Source: Halichondria panicea
Lineage: Eukaryota > Porifera > Demospongiae > Suberitida > Halichondriidae
Length of the DNA: 64,000 nt
Reading direction: 5' to 3'
Assembly (NCBI RefSeq): GCF_963675165.1
Contig: NC_087386.1
Span: 4,036,169-4,100,168 of the forward strand
Below the pieces are notes generated by a model that saw nothing but the letters and a program-made list of their open reading frames with translations, made no database searches and was not told the DNA's origin. Position numbers and translations under genes: made by a program. Below are positions 53,763 to 63,289 of the stretch, one piece after another. The first letter of the stretch is position 1. Each line of letters opens with the position of its first letter.

Positions 53763-53994
53763 AGCTGCTATATCTACCGAAACATTTCCTGCACATTTTG
53801 GGCAATCTGTTTTTATCACTGCCATTTACAATACTGTTAATGTCGACATCAGCACACATCTGTTCTTCCTCATTCTCCAGTAGCATTGTCCACAGGTCCA
53901 ACACTTCCTTTCCAGCTGGACCATCAAGAGCTCTTCTGTTACCAGGCCTTGATAGCTCATCCCCACATCCAAAACATTGTAGCACTTGGGCCAT
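53763..53994 (-). CDS. First exon of a zinc-finger gene (C-x2-C...C-x2-C)
   Basis: The minus-strand ATG at 53994 opens MAQVLQCFGCGDELSRPGNR, then DGPAGKEVLDLWTMLLENEE, then LPKMCRKCFGRYSSFLEAQ, ending at a GTAATA donor near 53763. Two CxxC pairs about 57 residues apart resemble a ZAD-type N-terminal zinc domain. Downstream exons are not found: the RecQ gene occupies the opposite strand. It is headed by inverted promoter copy 2. It may be a relic of a gene whose remainder was replaced. Confidence 0.5.
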
Positions 53995-54135
53995 TCTTGC
54001 TCAGTACTTTATTTATTTAGTAGCAAAGTCATGTTGTTCAGTGCCAGCCAGTGTGGTGCAGTGCGGTGCATATTGCGTTTAACACCCACTTAAAATGATT
54101 ATATTCATGATGCTCCAAGCAGTATTACATAACAC

Positions 54136-54236
54136 ACAAGTACAAATCCTATATAAGCATGTCCCCCGACCTCCCGTCAGGGACGGTCGGGCTCCGCCCA
54201 ACTAGGTTCAACCTGCAGACCAGCCCCACCTCTTTT
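54136..54236 (-). promoter_or_regulatory. Inverted-repeat divergent promoter, copy 2, with hairpin
   Basis: Reverse complement reads GGTTGAACCTAGTTGGGCGG, a hairpin (54165-54191: CCCGA/TCGGG and CCGTC/GACGG around CCT) and CTTATATAGGATTTGTACT, matching 52068-52172. It lies between the zinc-finger exon (minus) and the Ras-like gene (plus). The stem sequences differ from copy 1 but pairing is kept. Confidence 0.7.
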
Positions 54237-54302
54237 CACATGTAGTCCTCTATCTATTTATGTGAAACTGTGCTGTAACAAAAGATTATTAGAGAGAAGC
54301 AC

Positions 54303-54892
54303 ATGACAAAAATGGAGTATAATATTGTGGTGATTGGCGCCAACTTGGTGGGAAAAACTTGTCTTATCAACAGGTTTGTACGAGGTACCTGTGTCTTAGA
54401 TAATTATGTTCCAACACTTAAAGACTCTTACAGGAAGACCATTTGCTTTGATGGGGAAAGCTGCTTGTTGGAAATATTGGATACTGCTGCATGTGCTGGG
54501 GGACAATCTCTTTCTGTGTCAACAATATCTAAAATCAGAAAAGGAGATGCCTTTGTCTGTGTATTTGCAATAGACTGTGTCAATTCATTTCACATTGCAA
54601 TTGACCTTGCAAAAAAATAAAATCTATCAAGTCTGAGCAGAATATAAAGGCATCGATAATGATGGTTGGAAATAAGTGTGACATTAGCTCAGAGAGACAG
54701 CAAGTGACCCTGAAAATGGTTCGTACTATTCCAAGTGACAAGTGACATCCGTTTCTTCGAAGCTTCAGCAAAATGTGATAGAAATATTTCTGGGGCCTTT
54801 CGTTATGCAATTCAAGATATTCAAGTTCAAAAGCAGCAAAGAGAAGAACAAAGAGAACAAAAAACTGACAAACAGTGTTGCACGATATGTTA
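54303..54892 (+). pseudogene. Ras-like small GTPase, intronless, two frameshifts
   Basis: MTKMEYNIVVIGANLVGKTC carries the P-loop (GxxxxGKT). YVPTLKDSYRKTICFDGESC matches the Ras effector/switch I region, LEILDTAACAGG the switch II start, and KGDAFVCVFAIDCVNSF the core. After an indel in an A-run (near 54615) the frame continues with MVGNKCDISSE (NKCD motif). A second shift near 54740 leads to FFEASAKCDRNISGAFRYAI (SAK motif) and a C-terminus KTDKQCCTIC, a CaaX-type prenylation signal. The positions equal to Gly12-Gly13 read N-L and those equal to Gly60-Gln61 read A-C, so GTP hydrolysis would be altered even if the frame were whole. The lack of introns suggests a retrocopy or captured gene. 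Confidence 0.78.
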
Positions 54893-55072
54893 GTTACATA
54901 ATTTCTAACATAACGTTTTTTCATATCACCCCCATATCCATATCATTGGCATTATGAATAATAGAAAAGCTATGAAACAGCTTACAAGAGAAGTCTTACA
55001 AATGAAGTACAAAAAAAAGAAAAAATCTTTTTTTACAAAATGTTCCCAAAAAATGGTATACTTCCCCCTTAA

Positions 55073-55345
55073 CATTCCTTGAAAAATTTTGATAATACAC
55101 TGATTTTTTTTAAACAGTTCCTTTAATTGGATATACAGCAACATTCTCTATTAAAAAAAAAGACACTGTCAGCAACTTGAGAAGCAACATTGCTATATTC
55201 TGCTGAGTAAGTCAAATGGTGATAATAGTATCACCATATGAATTTTGGGTTGAATTGAAGCTGAAAATAACAATATCAATACCGAATAAGCACATCAAAT
55301 AGTAGCTAGCTATAGTGTAAATGCCTCAAGACTCAAAGTTTTGTC
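55073..55345. other. Spacer after TTAA element
   Basis: No gene recognised. Confidence 0.5.
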
Positions 55346-55349
55346 AATA

Positions 55350-57340
55350 GATCAACTTGAACAGTTTTCACAGACGAACCGACAGTTTGTGTAATTCTTC
55401 CCGTAAACGCAGAAAACATGATACCAGTTACCGCAAACATCGCAGTCAATCCAAAAGATGTGACCTTCACCACAGCCTTCAGGATTTCTCTTGTGGCACT
55501 TTTCACACGTAGTATCAGATTCGTTACCATCTGAACACTCGTTTTGAAACGGGATGGCATACGCACTTTCCTTTTCGTCGACTGTATTCTTGAAGGTCCA
55601 GGATCTGATTCTGGAGGAATTGGGGACTTCTTTTTTTTTTGGTTTTGCTTTTGTCTTGTCCTGTTGCTCCTCATCTGCATTAATTGGAATCCGTCCCAGA
55701 TGGTATTGGAGTTGGAGATTTCTTTCTTTTGCGTTTCACAGTTTTCTTTTTGGTTTCTCTTTCCTGTTTCTTTCTGTTGTTCTCTTTTTCTCTCTCTTCC
55801 TTTCGCCTTTCACGTTTCAGTTCTTTGTCTTCTTTCTCTTTTTCCTCATCCTCCGTTAACACTCTGGCTTTGATAATTCGACGTTTTGGTTGAATCTCTG
55901 GCTCGTTAGCTGCTAAAATATCGGCTAGATTACTAGGAACCAGTCCAGCTTTCACTAAAGGATTAACCACAGGTCCTGCTGTTGAGCTACAGCTTGAGCA
56001 AATGCTAGTATTAGACACGTTAGGAGTGCTGAACAAAGTTGGTGAGAAACCACTGTTACTGGTGTGTTGCATTGGACTAGAAGAAACGTGGGAAACTGTG
56101 TCAGATGTCTGGCCATCGTTGGATTGATCGTCATCACTTGCTAGTACACCCGAATCTTGGCTAGCGGACGTCAAAGCATTTAGCGGATTTTCGACCGGCT
56201 TGTACATACTCGAAGGTGCCATCTTTGCATCGTCGACTACATTTCAATCAAAAGGGAAAATTCCACATTTCTTTTTGAGGGTGGTGATCGAAAATGCCAT
56301 TTCGAATGGCTCCTTCACGACACGCGCAAAATCACGTTTCGAAGCCATAAAATTCTTCTTAGAATAGCAAAATGCTCGCAAAGATCGGGCAAAGTGGGCT
56401 TTTAGAGCCTTAAAAACGGACACATCAAGGGGTTAAAGTGCGTGGGTCGTGTGAGGTGGGAGATAAAAGGATTAACTGATTTTCTCTGGCGAAATCGATT
56501 ACATCAAGGGTGAGGTGGGACGCATGACCATCAACCACAAGGAGGATTGGTCTTTCAGGAACAGCAAACTTTACAAACAACCACAGAAAAAAAAGCTCCG
56601 AATCAACCCACCCAGAGTCACTCCTGGCATACAAGAATCATCAGGCCCACCAAACCTGTACTGGCCTCCTGGATAGGCTTTCGGATATATTATCATCGGG
56701 GGAGAGCACCTCCTGCAGCTGATCCAGCACACAACATTGTGATGTGCTCTGTTGTGCCCATCGACTGAGAGTAGACTGTTTTGGCATTCTTGACAGTAAC
56801 CGCTTTCTCTTTTGATTCGTTTAAAGGGAGAAACGTTTCATCCGTATTATAGATCTGACGCTGTTTTCTCCAACAGATCGAAATATCGACTGACTACTTC
56901 AGGACTCAATGCCTCCGCTCTGGATCGCTCTAAATTGTCCATTTTCCGGAGTGTCAAGAATCAAGTAAACCAGTTCTTGCTTGGTCCGTTTTCAAAAGCG
57001 ATCAGCCTTGCCTGAAATTGCCCATGCAAAAGCGGTTGTCATTCTAGGGGTTAGTGGGAAACCATTTTTTGCCATATGAACGAGGTATGACACTAGGGCA
57101 TCCGGCTGTCAGAGGGCCTGGTTTTGTGCCATGCACAACTTTGCCTTTGGCTCTGTCATCCTGGGTACATTATACTTCTTGCGTATCCGCTGGTTGACAG
57201 TCATTTTTTCCTCAGCAAACACATCTGACAGTTTCTTGTCCACACCCCCTCTGACTGTCTCGGTTAGTACTTGATCCGCCAATTCTGTTTCTACTTTTAC
57301 CTCTGGATACAGCCGTATAGTTTCAAATTTCTTTCCCAAG
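55350..57340 (-). pseudogene. pogo/Tigger-like transposase with C-terminal PHD finger
   Basis: Minus strand, many frames. 57339-57109 has VDKKLSDVFAEEKMTVNQRI and KYNVPRMT (helix-turn-helix region), followed in the next frame by LVSYLVHMAKNGFPLT. The DDE part is clearest at 56634-56425: SDSGWVDSELFFLWLF, RPILLVVDGHASHLTLDVID and ENQLILLSPTSHD. 56222-55680 is a 180-codon Ser/Asp-rich then Lys/Glu-rich tail (PEIQPKRRIIKARVLTEDEE). 55511-55350 encodes CEKC...WIDCDVCGNWYHVFC...CENC, a PHD-type finger, then a stop. pogo-like elements encode a DDE transposase that targets TA; the PHD end suggests chromatin targeting. Decayed throughout. Confidence 0.75.
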
Positions 57341-58130
57341 GAAATGAACAGAGACCCTTGAGTGCTGTAAGTAGCCGGGTGTCATCAATTGCCACACCTG
57401 ATTCTGAGGCTGAAGCTATGGTAGCTGGCTCAAAGGAGATGAAGACTACACGGCTGCTCTCCCTGCATAGTATGTAAGCGTACAGTAAGTTTTGTACTCT
57501 ATTACAATACAAGTATAAACTCACTTGAAATTACTGTGTTGATGGTGACTATTCCCACATGTACAGACCTTGCAACGGTAGTGCTCCGGGAAGTGCATCT
57601 TGCACCAGCATTGAACGAGTTGTCAATCATGGACTTCACCTTTCCAATGTCTGATGGGTCGTCATAAACTGAGGGAAATGTTTTTCTACTGTTGAGTGCT
57701 GACGTCTGTGTGGCCGTAAAATTCCTCACAAAAAACTGTGGAGTGCCTAACAGGGCAAGAGCAGATTTGGCAGCTGTACTTTTGCCAGTATTCTTCGGCC
57801 CCACAGCGACAGGTGTGGGACACATTCCATACAGTGATAGTATATACTGTCTCATAGTGCATGGCCAATCCTGCACTTGCAATCAACATGGATGCAGGCA
57901 CATAGTTGTTGTTAACAGCCTGCTTGAGGCACACAAGAGTGTTGTCTAGTGCGTTTTGGGCGGTCATCTTCTCTGGAACAAACTTGCTGGAGCAACATTT
58001 GGCAGTTTCCTGTTTCCGATCATGCTGCCCAGCCAAATGAATTGAGATTCTTCTTGAGCCACCTTAATCCCAGATCCGGTCAGCTGAATCTTGTCGTTCA
58101 AGACCCATATATCAGAATCTGGCTGTTTTC
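57297..58130 (-). pseudogene. P-loop ATPase family, copy B
   Basis: Minus strand. QPDSDIWVLNDKIQL and QFIWLGSMIG (about 58125-58020), LKQAVNNNYVPASMLIASAG then LAMHYE (about 57930-57850), then CPTPVAVGPKNTGKSTAAKS (Walker A, about 57820-57765), ALALLGTPQFFVRNFTATQT, FPSVYDDPSDIGKVKSM, NSFNAGARCTSRST and HVGIVTINTV. The final block is GVAIDDTRLLTALKGLCSFP (about 57410-57350). The YDDP acidic motif after the Walker A could be a Walker B. The longest intact copy of a family also seen at 13.1-13.7 and 39.3-39.8 kb. Frame changes at AMHYE and after TINTV. An AAA or helicase-like ATPase is plausible; I do not know the family. Confidence 0.6.
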
Positions 58131-58139
58131 CCAGACAAA

Positions 58140-59295
58140 CAGCTGCTTTATTGATGTACTGTACTTTTGGAATCTCTTGGCGTAGCTATTCTCTGCAAAA
58201 GCTGTTTGTCATGTTCATCAACAGCTTGCTAAGCTCAGCACTATACAGTTGGCACATGAGAGAACCAGACTCCATGGATTCATTGAGGAATGCTGCTCTT
58301 TACATCTTTCATCGTGAAAAAGCATTGCAAAAGTGCATGAACCACAAAACCAGTGTCAAAAACCATAATCATAGCAATACATGGTGTCAGGTAACTAATA
58401 ATTATACCATCTCAGTGTGCCAACAGCCACAATTGTAGTACCACAAACCATTTATCAATAAAATCGTGTAATACAATACTTACTGTTCATCCCCTCCAAG
58501 GACATCAGTGACCACCACAATCCACCCTGCCTCCATCCCTTGCAGTTTCATCTTCATTTTTACACTGCTGATGTGGAAGTTGCTCTCCTCTGTAAATTTC
58601 CATTTGGCAACTCACAGCCCATGACACCATCTAAGAGAGAGTATTTTTCACCGGACATCCTTGATTATTATGATTGTACTTACTTCTCACAATCACAGTC
58701 CTGTGGCGACTTCCAGATTGACTGCCATTTAGACTGCCATACTCGCTGAGCACGTCTTCTTCAGTGTCACCTACGTGTATATTAATTGGTTACGGTTAAT
58801 CACAAGATTGTATGTGCATGCATGATACCCGATCTATAGCAACTGTAGAGTCATGGGAAAGAAACGGTTATCATGTTAAGTTTATGTAGTTAAACAAGCA
58901 TGACATTTCTGTACGCTATCAACATTATTTTCTCCTAACCACAGAATCTGTATAATTATGTATGACAGTATAAGCACAATCAAGCTACTCTTGGTATAGT
59001 ACAATGTAACACATTCATGGGTCTGGGTGCGGTACGGTGCAGACAGCAGTGTAAAAGTTTTTTAAATTACAGTAGTCTCGAATGCATGAGCATGCAACTT
59101 ACACATGTTAGTATCCTGTAGATATTGTGTCTAGCTGCTCCTGCTGTAACTCAAGTCGATAGTAGCTAGCTCTCAGTTCACTGCACTCTACACTGCACAC
59201 TGGACGTAGATAGACAATAAGATCGGCAGCGTGCTATTGCATGTGTAGGTATTTGTGCGCATGTCTTTAAATCTAGATCCTTTAGGCCATAATTA
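58140..59295. other. No recognised gene
   Basis: Several 60-115 codon plus-strand frames (58091-58749) run antisense to the direction of the ATPase family and lack motifs. The upstream exons of ATPase copy B may be here, but I cannot delimit them. Confidence 0.4.
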
Positions 59296-59300
59296 TAGAA

Positions 59301-61480
59301 ATGGCAGAATCAATGGATACAGTAGAATCAATAGATACAGTAGTTCCAACGTATCAATGTAAATATTTTCCTAAGGAGTACAAAAGCAAGAGCGGTCTGT
59401 TCAAACACTGCAAAGTACACCATCAAGAACAATGGGAGGCAGACAAGGAAAATGATACGTGCATATCTACAGATGCTGGTCACATTGAGTGCGACAAATG
59501 TCCTGCTAAGTAAAGTTTCTACCCATTTCTAACCCTAACCCTAACCCTACATAATATTTATTATAGACCTATACATCATATACTTATAGTTAACTTATAC
59601 ATTAGTCACAATAATAATTATAGATCTACATAACAAAGCAGTATTAATTATTAGATCTACTTCCCTATTGTATTTGGTGGTTATATCTTAGACGGAAAGA
59701 CTATAAAGACCTATATAATTATTTACTTTTAGTCTAATCAGGGTGTACAATCAACTACAATGACAGTCATACTTATTTTTACTCTTCAATTTTTTCTATA
59801 GATTTCGTAATCTTGATCTGTTGATTAAGCATAGAGCTGAGAGTCACAACATCGAAGCAACATTTCCACTCACACATTTTTGTCGCTAAACCAGTTTTGA
59901 TTGGAAAAAGAGTACTGAGCTTGACTCTAACTCGCTATACGTTCAACAGTGCTCGATGCAATCATCACAGTCCAGTCGTAGATGGTACTATTATTGTAAT
60001 CGTGGTGGGAAATACAAGTCCAAAGGCGAAGGTAAAAGAAGTATTAAGGAGCAAGGTACAAGCAAAATCGGTTATTGTTGCACAGCAAACATGAAAGTTG
60101 TGCAAGATGTATTGTCTGGCGACGTAACAGTGAGATTTTGCACTATACTCATAACCATACCATCACTTTGGGTCATCTTCCAATTCCTGATGACTCACAA
60201 ATGCTTATAGCCCAGCAACTACAAGAGGGGGTGGCTATCGAGAAGATTTTCGACAATATTCGAGACAATGTGAAAGGTCTGTTACGTGGCTCCATATCAT
60301 CAACAGGCAAGACGTTCTCAATATTAAGCGACAATTTAATATTGAGGGTGTTCAAAAGCACAAAGATGACCAACAGAGTGTCTATGCATGGGTAGTGGAA
60401 TTGCAAGAACTTGAATATGACCCTGTCACTATTTTCAAACCCCAGGGCCAAGAATGTGCTACCAACACATCTTTAGCAAAGAATGACTTCCTCTTGGGGA
60501 TTCAAACAAAGTTTCAATCTGAAATGATGAAAGCTTTTGGAGAGAAGCTCATATATGTATAGATGCAACGCATGGAACAAATCATTATGACTTAAACTAG
60601 TCACGATACTTGTGTTGGACGATTTTGGTGAAGGAATTCCTGTGGGCTGGCTGTTGAGCAATAAAGAAGATGGTACTGTACTGAAAGCATTTCTAAGATC
60701 ATTGCTCGCAAGAACTGGACCAATTCAAACAAAATATTAGTATTTTTCTTTGTGGAAACAAGTTTTTGGAGCACAGCCAAGGAAGTTGCTATGTGCCTGG
60801 CATGTCGATAAGGCATGGAGAGCAAAACTTCCAGTCATAACAAACAGTGAAAAGAAAGCAATTGTGTATTGTTGCCTGCGGACTATATTTCAATCACTAA
60901 AATAATGTTAGAGAATTTCGTAAAATGATGCAACAGGCTATTACTTGGATGCTTTCTGACTCAGATACAGAGATTTTTGGCAAATACTTTCAAACGTTTA
61001 TTCAGCGCGATCTGAACAGTGGGCATACAACAATCAAAACTAAGTACAGAGGACTTCTAAATAAACTTCAACAGTTTTTAGATGATGATGGCTGTGATGA
61101 AGAAACATTTCAAGCTGGAATATCACCCCTCACTAGCGCTGTTGGTGTAATGAACAGCATGAAGAATAGTAATGTTCAACAGCTAAAGCAAAAAGAATTG
61201 CACTAAATACAAACAGTCCATGTCAACCCAGGTTCCATTCATCAAACGAATTTTCACTCTCAAAACCTACAGCAATTAAAATGGACGAGTGCAAAGGTAA
61301 TCTCTCACAATTATCAGTGAACGTCTGCGGCATGTGTTTTCGAGAAGAATTACGAACAGAAGACAGTACTAACACTGCAGTCGACTGGATTGAATGTTCC
61401 GAATGCTGTGGTTACACATGACTTGTGCAAATATTACTGAGAGGTCTGATTTAGATTCATTTGTTTGTTCTTTTTGTACT
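59301..61480 (+). pseudogene. MULE transposase with C2H2 and PHD fingers
   Basis: Exon 1 (59301-59509) has YQCKYFPKEYKSKSGLFKHC and ends CDKCPAK. A 292-nt intron (59510-59801) splits a C2H2 finger that continues FRNLDLLIKHRAESH. Next come a FAR1/WRKY-like segment (RRWYYYCNRGGKYKSKGEGK, GYCCTANMKV) and the linker HNHTITLGHLPIPDDSQMLI. The MULE core follows with LGIQTKFQSEMMKAFGEKL, then DATHGTNHYD (in a shifted frame), VLDDFGEGIPVGWLLSNKED, LCAWHVDKAWRAKL, and REFRKMMQQAITWM. A PHD finger ends it (61322-61480): CGMC...WIECSECC, then after a one-base shift WLHMTCANITE and FVCSFC. At least six frame breaks. Mutator-like transposases cut and paste DNA; this copy is dead. Confidence 0.78.
59529..59549. 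repeat. Interstitial telomeric-type repeat
   Basis: About three and a half units of TAACCC (CTAACCCTAACCCTAACCC) inside the intron of the MULE gene. Confidence 0.9.
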
Positions 61481-61559
61481 ATCTCTATCAGAGATCTAGA
61501 ACTGGGGAACGTAATCTACTATATAGAAGAGCTTACCATAATTATTGTTGAGGAGACAC

Positions 61560-62050
61560 TGTGTAACTAGGGGATCTAGAAGAGCTTATCATCTTTTTGA
61601 GAGACACTGGAGTACCGGAGAGCCAGAGAAATAGGGAACTAGAGAGACACTAGAGTACCAGAGAACTGTGGAACTATAGGAGAGCTTACCATCTTTTAAG
61701 AGACACTAGAGTACCATGCAGAGAACCAGAGAACTGGGGAACTAGATCTAGGAGAGCTTACCGTCTTTTTAAGTGACACTAGAGTACCAGAGAACCAGAG
61801 AACTGGGAAACTAGGAGAGCTTACCATCTCTGAGACACTAGAGTACCAGAGAACCAGAGAACTGGGGAACTCTAGGAGAGCTTACCATCTTGAGAAGCTA
61901 AGAGTTACCAGAGAACCAGAGAATCAGAGAACTGGGGAACTAGGAGAGCTTACCATCTTTGTGACACTAGAGTACCAGAGAACCAGAACTAGATCTAGTA
62001 GAGCTTACCGTCTTTGTGACACTATAGAGTACCAGAGAACCAGAGACGAG
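61560..62050. repeat. Minisatellite, inverted relative of 44165-48975 array
   Basis: Eight or so units of about 60 bp: TAGGAGAGCTTACCATCTTT, then GAGACACTAGAGTACCAGAG, then AACCAGAGAACTGGGGAACT. The AGTACCAGAGAACCAGAGAA-CTGGGGAACT core is the reverse complement of the core at 44165-48975; the rest of the unit differs. Confidence 0.85.
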
Positions 62051-62320
62051 GTCGTCCCAAGAGTAAGTGTCTGAATAACTAATTGTTACAATTTGTTTAT
62101 GTAGAGAGTATACCGTTACAGATGACTCAAGGCAGAGACAAGATCGTCCCAAGAGTAAGTGTCTGAATTATTTACCCTTCTTTATGTAGAGAGTACTGTC
62201 ATAGACGACTCAATGTCTGAATCAATTAAAACAATTATTGTTATTCCCCTGGTTTATGCAGAGACTGAGAGTACGGTTGCTGATGACTCTAACCCAAAGC
62301 GAGATTACCATCACTGATAC
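62040..62320 (+). repeat. Tandem exon-like repeats
   Basis: Units of about 70-100 bp each with TTTATGTAG, then AGAGTA, then GACTCAAGGCAGAGACAAGA, then CGTCCCAAGA followed by GTAAGTGTCTGAA. The arrangement resembles a duplicated exon with acceptor and donor; intron-like spacers are 42 and 35 nt, which is short. A last copy (TATGCAG then AGACTGAGAGTACGG) ends in ITDTQTD and a stop. No gene identity. Confidence 0.45.
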
Positions 62321-62403
62321 CCAGACTGATTAATGTGCTTGTGCTAGTGAAAGTATAAGTTTTATTTGATCTCTATAATTTTTTTCATCATGAATATATT
62401 ATA

Positions 62404-62675
62404 CCGTATAGCGGGTATATTTCGAGGGTATAAATTTTCGCAGATGGACCATACAAAGGATTTCGCGAATTTTATTTTCGTGGTCTGAGTTCCAGCCTTT
62501 TGGCGCATGCGCACATCAACATGCAGCTGTACCTCCACACCATTAGCCTCGAATCCATAGTACTGAACACGCCTACTATTATAAATTTTCGTGCATGGGT
62601 ATAAATTTTTGCGGTACAGGCTCAATCCGCAAAAACCGCGAACATTTATACCCTCGAAATATACCCGCTATACGG
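62404..62675. mobile_element. 272-bp MITE with 38-bp TIRs, TA target
   Basis: Left CCGTATAGCGGGTATATTTC then GAGGGTATAAATTTTCGC; the inverted right end matches at all but one position. TA flanks both ends. The interior contains further TATAAATTTTCG-type inverted copies. Related to the MITE at 7885-8051. Non-coding; Tc1/mariner-type origin is inferred from TA. Confidence 0.88.
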
Positions 62676-62801
62676 TAATTCATTTGAGAAAGCCCTTGGG
62701 ATCGAAGCTATGATATGCGAGTGACTCAGCAGAAATTATTGCTGCATGGACATACAATGGCCCCCAAAGGCAGGAGGTGGCTACATCTACATGGATGATC
62801 T

Positions 62802-63262
62802 TCATGCACTGGAGCAAGTGGTATCAAAGGGAGCCCCACCGCTGGACTGTTTGGGGGCCTTAATCTCAATAATTACTATGCGCAGATGGGAGGGTTTGTT
62901 AAAAGAACGATCGTTCTTCCTTGCAGTTCCCCCTCTTGAAGCCTCACTGGATACACGGGTACGCTTCGATTTTGGGATTACCCCAAACCTATTCACATGA
63001 ATACCAGGGGTGTCCACGGGCAAGGGGCCAATTACTCTGTTCAATGAGCATTCTGTGCCCAAGTAGCACCTGAGCGTTATCTCTCGCCGATTGCAGGTTA
63101 CTGTTTGTACTCTGAAATTGCCCGTTTATGAGAGATGGGTCTACACCAATGCGAAAACCCGATGTAATGCCACGAACAATGTAGGCCACAAAGTCCCTGT
63201 CTGGGTGGGATGCTAGTAGCCTCTCCCACTCTGCCACGACATAAGGTGTAACAATGGCAGTC
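62802..63262 (-). pseudogene. DIRS-like reverse transcriptase N-terminal fragment
   Basis: Minus strand. 63237-62989 reads WERLLASHPDRDFVAYIVRG then ITSGFRIGVD, and 63062-62802 reads NRVIGPLPVDTPGIHVNRFG then VIPKSKR. These are the DIRS-type RT entry motifs (HPD..F..YI..GI..GFRIG and FGVIPK). The fragment is bounded by inverted copies of a 39-bp sequence (62812-62850 and 63258-63296). Confidence 0.7.
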
Positions 63263-63289
63263 TAGCGGTGGGGCTCCCTTTGATACCAC

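Larger units (their letters stand above)
49536..55068. mobile_element. 5.5-kb TTAA-flanked DNA transposon with RecQ and Ras-like cargo
   Basis: Termini: left GGGGGGGGTATACCATTTT (49536-49554), right (reverse complement) GGGGGAAGTATACCATTTT (55068-55050), 17 of 19 identical. TTAA flanks each end (49532-49535, 55069-55072). Inside are a minus-strand Mutator-like transposase (52022-50040), plus-strand RecQ-like helicase (52265-53706), a minus-strand zinc-finger exon (53994-53763) and a plus-strand Ras-like GTPase (54303-54892). TTAA targets fit Kolobok or piggyBac-type elements; the transposase is not piggyBac-like, so a Kolobok-like assignment is my inference. The cargo reading frames are broken while the transposase has a single stop. 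Confidence 0.7.

Noticed and set aside
49529..55078. Mutator-type 9-bp duplication for the 5.5-kb element
   Set aside because: Flanks outside the termini do not match over 9 bp; only TTAA is shared.
55544..55893. Plus-strand hydrophobic frames (Phe/Leu/Ser-rich) resembling membrane proteins
   Set aside because: Antisense of the Lys/Glu-rich tail of the pogo-like transposase; AAG/GAA codons read backward give Phe, Leu and Ser.
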